From Clostridia bacterium (GTDB taxonomy: Bacteria; Bacillota_A; Clostridia; Oscillospirales; CAG-272), in NCBI GenBank assembly GCA_017457545.1, contig JAFTHF010000253.1:1-5523 (forward strand): 5,523 nt of DNA, read 5' to 3'. Shown here piece after piece: positions 1 to 5,337 of the stretch (within the stretch, counting starts at the first letter, position 1; every line of letters begins with the position of its first letter). The translations under genes and the position numbers were made by a program. The notes below the pieces were generated by a model that had not been told where the DNA came from, made no database searches, and saw only the letters and a list, made by a program, of their open reading frames with translations.

Positions 1-408
1 AAGCTCATCCTGTGTATACATTCCGTTAGGAGTAAGGTCTGTGGCTGTACCTGAATATACAAAATACGGTACGGTATATTCTCCACTCTCTCCCTCGTTT
101 ACAGTATCACTTGTCTGTACTGTATACTCACCCTCTGCCATTGATATGTATGTAGGTAAAACATAGTCGCCTGTATAGGATTTAATCATTAAAGAAACAG
201 GTGTGCTTCCACTATTTTCAATAGCAGTACCTGTAAGGTATGAAAGTCCGTATTTCTCTCCGATAAGCTTGTTATAAACAGGCGCTGTCTGCCAGCCTGT
301 GCCGTCGTATTTTCCAAAGCTTGCAAGCTTAAGATATACGCTTCCACTTTCTGGTGATTTGATTTCCAGCATAAGTGCAGGGGGTAAGTCAGTATCGGTA
401 AATTCGAT
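1..408 (-). other. TgpA/transglutaminase-like extracellular module (start only)
   Basis: These bases encode residues 486-621. The stretch VYLKLASFGKYDGTGW at 509-524 and a later LPTYIS segment at 569-574 fit the strand pattern seen before transglutaminase cores in TgpA-like and related Clostridia proteins, where an 'L-x-x-x-F-x-x-YDG-x-G-W' pattern is recurrent. No catalytic residue lies inside the window. The assignment rests on recall of this pattern and is moderate at best. Confidence 0.5.
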
Positions 409-1863
409 TTTTCCGCTTGTGTCAAGCTTACCGCCTACCTCGCCCTTTTCATCGGGCTTAGGCGCCTCTGCATTGTCAGCAGACTTAACTGTAAGTGTTC
501 CAAGCTGTGTTACCACATTATAATTGTCCTTTACGCTGTTGCCCTCGCTATCCTTGATGACTATTTCAGCCACCTTATTGTCGCTTGAGCCAACCTCGGT
601 CTGCTTACCTGTAACAGCAATTTCCATTGTATGACCGTCAACCAGCTGCGTAATGGAAATAATCTCCCATTCATCACAGGTTAATGCATTGCCGTCATAA
701 ATTTTGCTATCGCTGCCTGTACGGATAGCGATCTCTCTCTTTGTAACCGTAATAATGCCCTTAATAACCGTTACATCATAGTTAAAGGTAATATCCTTGC
801 CTTCGCTATTCTGAATAACAAGGTCTGTAAGCTCATTATAAGCAACACCTGCCTCTGTCTGAGTCACAGCAAGGGTTGCGCTGACAATTTTATGTCCCTC
901 AAGTAAGCCACCCTCAGATGCCAGCTCATATTTTGGCGCAGATGTGGGCTTTCCGTCATAAACCTTAACGGTAGATGCGGTAACTATTGTTATTTTAACA
1001 GGTGTTACCTTAAGCACACCCTCTATTCTTACAATCTCATAGTTTTCCGTTACATCCTGACCGTTTTTATCTGTAACGGTAACCTTAACAGTATTGCTGA
1101 CCTCTCCTGCATCTGTTATAGAGCCTATCGCCTCAACAGCTACCGTATGTCCCTCCATAAGAGCGCCTACTACATAGCTTGCCTCGGGATTTGTAAGCGG
1201 AGCTCCATCGTATGCCTTAGTCGAAGAGCCACTTGTAACTATAAGCTCCTTTTTGGAAACGGTAAGCTTTCCGTAGACAAGCCTAAGGTCGTATTTCCAT
1301 TTCACATCGTTTCCGTCAGCATCCACTATGCTTACTGTAAATACGTTATCGGTGGTTCCAACCTGGGTAAGCTCTCCTGTTACCTCATAGGTTAAGGAGT
1401 GCCCCTCCATCAGCTCACCGTTTATAAGCTCAACGGAGCCGTTTTTTATAGGAGTTCCGTCATATACCTTTTCGGAGCTTCCCGAAAGAAGCTCAAGAGA
1501 TCTGGGCTTGACACGAAGCTTACCTACCTGATATTCAATTGCGTAGTGATCTGTAACATCAACACCGTTTGAGTCGTGAATTACTACGGATATGAAGTTG
1601 TCACTTTCACCTACATCTGTCTGTGAGCCTGACACAGTAACAGATGCAGTATGTCCTTCCTTAAGCTCACCGCTGACAAGCTCCCACTCACCTGATGTAA
1701 GGGTGCTTCCGTCATATGCCATTTCTACAGTGGCAGAGCGATATACAAGCCTTGTAGGAGTAGCTCCTATTGAACCTGTACCTATCATAGTAAGCACTAC
1801 AACAAGCACTGCCAGCATACCGATTACGGCGGAGCCAAATATATAAATCAGTTTTTTTGTCAT
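1..1863 (-). CDS. Membrane-anchored surface protein with five YDG Ig-like repeats and a TgpA/transglutaminase-like module (3' end outside window)
   Basis: The frame is open from ATG at 1863-1861 to the left edge: 621 codons with no stop. The N-terminus (MTKK, then a hydrophobic helix at about residues 5-28) looks like an uncleaved signal anchor. Residues 36-461 hold five tandem Ig-like repeats, each with a YDG motif (residues 50, 134, 218, 302, 389), a downstream [ED]GH motif (69, 153, 237, 322, 409) and a closing G-x-[LI]-x-V strand; this matches the YDG/MBG class of bacterial Ig-like domains. After a linker rich in Pro, Glu and Lys (about 462-485), residues 486-621 contain VYLKLASFGKYDGTGW (509-524). 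That pattern recalls the segment preceding the transglutaminase core in TgpA-type proteins; the catalytic Cys/His/Asp part would lie beyond the edge. The gene starts 38 bases after the AAA+ stop, so it is probably co-transcribed. An envelope role is likely; enzymatic activity cannot be judged from this fragment. Confidence 0.9.
   Translation of the reverse strand, partial: MTKKLIYIFGSAVIGMLAVLVVVLTMIGTGSIGATPTRLVYRSATVEMAYDGSTLTSGEWELVSGELKEGHTASVTVSGSQTDVGESDNFISVVIHDSNGVDVTDHYAIEYQVGKLRVKPRSLELLSGSSEKVYDGTPIKNGSVELINGELMEGHSLTYEVTGELTQVGTTDNVFTVSIVDADGNDVKWKYDLRLVYGKLTVSKKELIVTSGSSTKAYDGAPLTNPEASYVVGALMEGHTVAVEAIGSITDAGEVSNTVKVTVTDKNGQDVTENYEIVRIEGVLKVTPVKITIVTASTVKVYDGKPTSAPKYELASEGGLLEGHKIVSATLAVTQTEAGVAYNELTDLVIQNSEGKDITFNYDVTVIKGIITVTKREIAIRTGSDSKIYDGNALTCDEWEIISITQLVDGHTMEIAVTGKQTEVGSSDNKVAEIVIKDSEGNSVKDNYNVVTQLGTLTVKSADNAEAPKPDEKGEVGGKLDTSGKIEFTDTDLPPALMLEIKSPESGSVYLKLASFGKYDGTGWQTAPVYNKLIGEKYGLSYLTGTAIENSGSTPVSLMIKSYTGDYVLPTYISMAEGEYTVQTSDTVNEGESGEYTVPYFVYSGTATDLTPNGMYTQDEL
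481..1758 (-). repeat. Five tandem YDG Ig-like domain repeats (protein-level)
   Basis: Approximate units are residues 36-119 (1507-1758), 120-203 (1255-1506), 204-287 (1003-1254), 288-374 (742-1002) and 375-461 (481-741). YDG-to-YDG spacing is 84, 84, 84 and 87 residues. Shared positions are a K/S-x-YDG near the start, an [ED]GH about 20 residues later, a T-[ED/Q]-[VA]-G turn, a D-x-[ND]-G hairpin and a final G-x-[LI]-x-V strand. The units have clearly diverged at the DNA level, so this is an old domain array and not a recent expansion. Confidence 0.88.
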
Positions 1864-1871
1864 AATCCTAA

Positions 1872-1878
1872 CTCTTTT
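1872..1878 (-). promoter_or_regulatory. Probable ribosome binding site of the YDG-repeat gene
   Basis: On the minus strand AAAAGAG lies 8 bases before the ATG at 1863. An AGGA closer in (1866-1869) is only 2 bases from the ATG and probably too near. The site is modest but supports this start, which also places the basic MTKK directly before the membrane helix. Confidence 0.5.
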
Positions 1879-1901
1879 AAATAAATAATGTAATTTCGCT
1901 A

Positions 1902-2087
1902 TTACGCATTTCTTTCAAGACGGTGGATAGCGTTTTTGCAAAGTATCATTTTATCGTAACCGAACAGCTCATCAAGATACTGGCAAAGTCCCTCTGCCGC
2001 ACTTCTTAGGTACACTGGGTTCTGTGTCTCCAGCTTTCTTATTATCTTCTTTGACAGTATATCGTCAAGTGCCTCAAGCTCCTCGCC
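1902..2087 (-). repeat. Near-identical 186-base direct repeat, copy A (3' end of the complete AAA+ gene)
   Basis: It matches 5338-5523 with an offset of 3436 bases and 185 of 186 positions identical. The only difference is 1968 C versus 5404 T, a GAG/GAA glutamate codon in the DEL of YLDELFGY. The match starts at the stop codon and extends to the window edge, so the full repeat length is unknown. Confidence 0.97.
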
Positions 2088-3434
2088 TCCGCACCCTACA
2101 TATACAGGTACATACTGTCTTATCTGCTTCATTATTCGGTTACCGAAGGTTATATGGAAGTGGCTGATAAGATACTTATCAAGCTCCTCCAATCTCTTCA
2201 TATTTCTGCCTGTAAGCTCATATTCCTGCATAGCTTCTACTGTTAATCTCTTGAAGTTTTCTGCTGTTATGGGTGTTGGCTTTGTCCTCGGTGCTACAAA
2301 TCTCTCTGATTTCTCATCAAGATTAAGTATCATCGCTCTGTCATATACCTTATCCGATATGGCAAAGGTGGAGTCGTCATTATTCGCTGTTCCTACAAAC
2401 CACATATTTGTTGGTAGCTTGATTCTTCCGTCCTTTAGCTGTACAGGGTCGCTTTCCCATACGTCAGATACTACATCTATATATCTTTCATCCGGATTCG
2501 GTAATTCAAGTAATGACAGGAATTCTGCAAAGTAATACTCTACTCGTGCTATGTTCATTTCATCAAGCACTGTTATGTATATATCCTTACAATAGTTTGC
2601 CTCATACATCTTCTCAAGAAGTAAGGTCTCATTAAATCTCTTTGTAAACTCATTGTAATATCCAAGTAAGTCGGTTCTTTCCTTCCACATTGGCTGTACA
2701 GGTATTACTGTTGATGTATTCCTTACAAATGAGCCCATTGCATGTGCAAGTGAGGTCTTACCTGTACCTGACATACCCTGTAGTATGATTATGGGGCTTA
2801 CTGCCATTCCTGCTATAAAGCGTCTTATATCCTTAATATCATAGTAGAGCCTTAGCTCTGCTGCTGCATAATTCCTGAAGTTATCGCAAAATCTCTTAAG
2901 GCTTGCTTCCTCTTCGAATCTTCTTGCCTCATAGCTTCTTTTGTTTTCATCTATTCTTGAAAGCATACAGAATCGGGGGGCTCTCTCGTTTTCCTCTTCC
3001 TCAGTCAATTCTGACTTGCTTTCTTTTTCTGCTTCCTGTACTAAAGGCTCTCTTACTTCCTCTTTTACTGCCTTCTTCTCTTTCTTTCCCTTTCTTCCCT
3101 TTTCTTCGGTAGGTTGGGAGATGAAGGAGGGCTGAGCTGCTGCGTAAGCAGGTGCCTGTAGACCGGAAATTACAATATCTATATTTTCCTCTTTGGATTT
3201 TTGTCTATCCTTAATCCAAGCGATAATAATGATAATCAGCATTACGGGAATAACGAAAAGGAATACCATTACCATTATCATTATTTCCGACGGGATAATA
3301 CCAAACTCAAAAATCTCGCTTATGGAGCTTGCATTCATAAGGGCAACTGCCAATATTGCTGCTGCCAAAACAAGAAGGCTTATGAGCAATATCTTTTTAG
3401 AATGCTTTTTCTTTTTATTCTTCATTGTTCTCAT
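1902..3434 (-). CDS. Membrane-anchored McrB-branch AAA+ NTPase
   Basis: This 510-residue protein has a basic N-terminus (KNKKKKHSKK), two hydrophobic helices (about 15-33 and 48-72) separated by a short loop, a charged linker (about 75-150) and an AAA+ module from about residue 190. Walker A is GMSGTGKTS (220-228). Walker B is VLDEMN (289-294, D291/E292), continuing into ARVEYYFAEFLSLLE, a pattern typical of the McrB/AAA_5 branch. The sensor-1 region is GTANNDDS (348-355), followed by SDKVYDRA (360-367), with a likely arginine finger at R366. FGNRIMKQI (430-438) fits the sensor-2 helix. Hydrolysis therefore looks intact; ATP versus GTP cannot be decided, because the McrB GTPase signature MNTxDR is replaced by ANNDD. 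The topology predicts a cytoplasmic motor tethered to the membrane. The start overlaps the preceding gene by 20 bases; ATG at 3425 (codon 4) is an alternative. Its last 62 codons are duplicated at 5338-5523. By analogy with McrBC, the coiled-coil DUF2357-like neighbour is its probable partner. Confidence 0.93.
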   Translation of the reverse strand: MRTMKNKKKKHSKKILLISLLVLAAAILAVALMNASSISEIFEFGIIPSEIMIMVMVFLFVIPVMLIIIIIAWIKDRQKSKEENIDIVISGLQAPAYAAAQPSFISQPTEEKGRKGKKEKKAVKEEVREPLVQEAEKESKSELTEEEENERAPRFCMLSRIDENKRSYEARRFEEEASLKRFCDNFRNYAAAELRLYYDIKDIRRFIAGMAVSPIIILQGMSGTGKTSLAHAMGSFVRNTSTVIPVQPMWKERTDLLGYYNEFTKRFNETLLLEKMYEANYCKDIYITVLDEMNIARVEYYFAEFLSLLELPNPDERYIDVVSDVWESDPVQLKDGRIKLPTNMWFVGTANNDDSTFAISDKVYDRAMILNLDEKSERFVAPRTKPTPITAENFKRLTVEAMQEYELTGRNMKRLEELDKYLISHFHITFGNRIMKQIRQYVPVYVGCGGEELEALDDILSKKIIRKLETQNPVYLRSAAEGLCQYLDELFGYDKMILCKNAIHRLERNA

Positions 3435-3440
3435 CGCCTC
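3415..3440 (-). promoter_or_regulatory. Translational-coupling overlap and start region of the AAA+ gene
   Basis: The AAA+ ATG at 3434-3432 lies inside the last codons of the upstream gene, whose stop is at 3415-3417, giving a 20-base overlap. A GAGG at 3437-3440 is 2 bases from this ATG and 11 bases from the in-frame ATG at 3425-3423; an AAGGAA at 3451-3456 is 16 bases from the first. Neither spacing is ideal, so the true start is uncertain, and re-initiation by ribosomes finishing the upstream gene is likely. The two candidates differ by only three residues (MRT). Confidence 0.55.
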
Positions 3441-5298
3441 GGTCTGTTTCTTCCTTATTCTTCTCAGGCTCTGTATTTACAGGCTTAAGAAGCTGCTTTT
3501 TGATTGATTTCTTTGTTTTTGCCCATTCCTTTTTATAAAATGCCTTAAATTCCTGATAGGTGCGCTCAAGCTCATCAAAGCTTTGGCGAGATGTGAAGTC
3601 TCCGTTGTCCTCACCCTTTTGGTTACGTAAAGCATATACATGGGCATTTGCTACTCGCTTATCTGAAATAAGCTTATTCTTTTCCTCTGCAAGAAGCTTA
3701 TTCTTTTCCTCTAGCTCCTTGATAATTGCGCTGTATTCATTCTTCAATGCGCTCATTTGACCGTTAAGCTGCTCAATTTCCAGGAGGTGAGCTGCGTTTA
3801 TCTGCTCCTTTTCCTCGCTGTGTGCAAGTCTTAAAGCGTTCATTTCCTCGCCGTGTGTATAAATGAGCTGTGCCTTTTCCACGTCAAGACGGGAAAGCTC
3901 CTCCTTGTGGGATAAGCAAATTTCCTCTATTCTTGCTTCGTTTTGTTCGTTTATTTGCTGAATTTCCTCAGTGTGCGCCTGATTTAAAGCTTCTATGCTT
4001 TCCTCGTATTCAGTCTTTAGCTGAGCCATTGCATTCTCATGCTCCTCAGTAAGTCTTCTGATTTCCTCAGCGCTTTCCTCTTTTATTCTGATTATTGTTG
4101 CTTCAGCCTGACTAAGCTCCTCGCTTAAGCGACGGCTTACTTCTGTTTCATTGGTAAGAAGGGCTCTGGTCTTTTCAAGCTCCTCTTTTACAGATGAAAG
4201 CTCATTTACTTTACCCTCAAGAGTACGTATCTGCTTTTCCAGCATAATAATGTACTCCTCATAGCCCTCACCGGAGGCAGCCACACGTCTACGTGCAGCC
4301 TCCAGCTTTTCAAGTCGACGCTTATATTCCTCGTCCTTTCTCTTTCTTTCCTCCTCCTCGTATTCCTCCTTGAGAGCATTTTTAATTCCCAAGCCATACT
4401 CATAGGTAAGGAAGGACGCCATAAGCACACTTTCCGCCATTTCGTCAGCCAAATCCTCACGGAACGGATTAAGCTCTGTAATCTTTGTTTCTACTGAATA
4501 GCCTGCCTTATCGTAGGCTACCACAAAGCTGTAAAGCGCCATTGCCTGCTTAAAATTGTTGTTCATTTTAAGCACGTTAGTCTTTGTAATAGGTGGCTTA
4601 AGCATTGGCGCCTTAGCTACCAGCTTCATAAGCGGACAGGAAATAAATGCAAGAACAGCCTTTAATATAAGGTCTATTCTGTCAATTATATCCTTTGACT
4701 TGTTGTTTTTTCTGAGATATCTGTCCTCCTTACGCTCCTCATTAAGATTAACTGAGTAGGTAAGAGTCTGCTTTGGCAGCTTGACTGTTTTGTTCATTGT
4801 CATACTGCCCTGATATGTATTACTTAATTCGAGAATCTTGTTGTATCGAAGTGTAATAAAGTCACGTAAATAGCAAAGGAGCATGTAGAGAAATCTGTTT
4901 TCATACACGGCGTAGTCATTAAGCTTCTCAACTGTATAGAGCTGGTCGGGGATAAGGTCCTCTCCCTCTACCTCTCTTGTGATGAGATTGCTATGCTTAG
5001 CCAAGTGCTCAACAGAGGATTTAGAAACATTTTTCACCTTTTCAATAGGAATGACCTCTCCGTTGGAACGGATAAACTGTCTTTCCTCCTTAATTGCCTT
5101 TTCAATAAATACAAGACCGTTTTCAATAGCATCTACCCAGTCGGTATCAACGGTGCATATATTTCTCCTAAGCACTATTTTATCAGATTCCACATTTACT
5201 CTGGATATGGCATTTCTCTCAGAGGTGCAATCTCTGTCATTCATAGTGTGCTCACGGTATTTAAGCAAGGCACGGTAATAAACATTCAACTGATTCAT
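3415..5298 (-). CDS. DUF2357/McrC-N-like protein with long coiled coil
   Basis: This 627-residue protein probably acts as the regulatory or adaptor partner of the adjacent AAA+ NTPase. The N-terminal half (about 1-300) contains YAVYENRFLYMLLCYLRDF (129-147). That ENRF-centred helix resembles the [D/Y]-x-x-ENR-F pattern of DUF2357/McrC N-terminal regions, and a second helical motif, FKQAMALYSFVVAYDKAGY (249-267), follows. Residues about 305-550 are a long, Glu/Lys/Arg-rich coiled coil, regular in 11-residue steps between 409 and 514. A basic patch (YKKEWAKTKKSIKKQLL, 588-604) and an acidic tail end the protein. I see no PD-(D/E)XK nuclease core, signal peptide or convincing membrane helix, so it is probably cytoplasmic. 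The first ATG is chosen because a strong Shine-Dalgarno lies 6 bases upstream. It sits 39 bases after one AAA+ gene and overlaps the next. The coding call is very secure; the family assignment is moderate. Confidence 0.9.
   Translation of the reverse strand: MNQLNVYYRALLKYREHTMNDRDCTSERNAISRVNVESDKIVLRRNICTVDTDWVDAIENGLVFIEKAIKEERQFIRSNGEVIPIEKVKNVSKSSVEHLAKHSNLITREVEGEDLIPDQLYTVEKLNDYAVYENRFLYMLLCYLRDFITLRYNKILELSNTYQGSMTMNKTVKLPKQTLTYSVNLNEERKEDRYLRKNNKSKDIIDRIDLILKAVLAFISCPLMKLVAKAPMLKPPITKTNVLKMNNNFKQAMALYSFVVAYDKAGYSVETKITELNPFREDLADEMAESVLMASFLTYEYGLGIKNALKEEYEEEERKRKDEEYKRRLEKLEAARRRVAASGEGYEEYIIMLEKQIRTLEGKVNELSSVKEELEKTRALLTNETEVSRRLSEELSQAEATIIRIKEESAEEIRRLTEEHENAMAQLKTEYEESIEALNQAHTEEIQQINEQNEARIEEICLSHKEELSRLDVEKAQLIYTHGEEMNALRLAHSEEKEQINAAHLLEIEQLNGQMSALKNEYSAIIKELEEKNKLLAEEKNKLISDKRVANAHVYALRNQKGEDNGDFTSRQSFDELERTYQEFKAFYKKEWAKTKKSIKKQLLKPVNTEPEKNKEETDRGDENNEE
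3670..3712 (-). repeat. 19-base direct repeat inside the coiled-coil gene
   Basis: AAGCTTATTCTTTTCCTCT occurs at 3670-3688 and again at 3694-3712 on the plus strand, 24 bases (8 codons) apart. It encodes the doubled peptide EKNKL(L/I) at about residues 531-544. The perfect DNA identity suggests a recent small in-frame slippage duplication within the coiled coil. Confidence 0.85.
3757..4074 (-). repeat. Hendecad (11-residue) coiled-coil repeat array
   Basis: These bases encode residues 409-514. Units of 11 residues follow the pattern [H/Y/N]-x-E-E-[I/M/L]-x-x-[L/I]-x-x-[A/E/S]. Units begin at S409, H420, Y431, H442, N453, H464, H482, H493 and H504. The only phase break is one extra heptad (KAQLIYT, 475-481) between the units at 464 and 482. 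Related DNA words such as CACAC-[AGT]-GCGAGGAA recur in several units, so the array probably grew by internal duplication. Confidence 0.8.
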
Positions 5299-5304
5299 AC
5301 AATA

Positions 5305-5312
5305 CTTCCTTT
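5305..5312 (-). promoter_or_regulatory. Strong ribosome binding site of the coiled-coil gene
   Basis: On the minus strand AAAGGAAG ends 6 bases before the ATG at 5298-5296. This is the best Shine-Dalgarno in the window and fixes the start of the 627-residue protein at its first methionine instead of M19. Confidence 0.8.
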
Positions 5313-5337
5313 AACTGTTTCTTAACTGATTTATGCT

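Noticed and set aside
292..339. A sixth YDG Ig-like repeat
   Set aside because: The YDG at residues 519-521 sits in KYDGTGW without the upstream strand pattern or the following [ED]GH; it belongs to the TgpA-like module.
189..425. 78-residue minus-strand frame inside the surface-protein gene
   Set aside because: It overlaps the 621-codon frame in another phase and shows no domain features, whereas the long frame carries coherent YDG and TgpA-like patterns.
299..523. Short plus-strand open frames across the window (for example 299-523, 1147-1395, 1592-1846, 2251-2535, 3193-3507, 4979-5278, 4993-5325)
   Set aside because: All lie opposite long, well-supported minus-strand genes, have low-complexity or Ser/Leu/Phe-rich translations and match no family I recognise. 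They are antisense shadows.
481..1758. CRISPR or other DNA-level repeat array
   Set aside because: The periodicity is about 252 bases, present at protein level only with diverged DNA, and in frame within a gene.
1864..1901. Terminator between the AAA+ gene and the surface-protein gene
   Set aside because: The 38-base spacer has no GC-rich hairpin followed by a T run; read-through into the next gene is more likely.
1902..2087. Circular-contig terminal overlap as the explanation for the repeat
   Set aside because: Copy A is internal to the window and not at its left end, and the copies differ by one base, so this is not an end-to-end overlap of a circular molecule.
4206..4460. 84-residue minus-strand frame inside the coiled-coil gene
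   Set aside because: It is an out-of-frame reading of the A/G-rich coiled-coil coding region; its Arg-rich translation reflects base composition only.
4610..4680. Membrane helix in the coiled-coil protein around residues 207-228
   Set aside because: The segment (IDLILKAVLAFISCPLMKL) is only moderately hydrophobic, interrupted by Lys and Pro, and fits a buried or amphipathic helix better.
5311..5328. TTAACTG direct repeat (5311-5317 and 5322-5328), one helical turn apart, as a possible operator
   Set aside because: Seven bases in an AT-rich spacer can occur by chance, one copy abuts the ribosome binding site, and no promoter elements are seen beside it.
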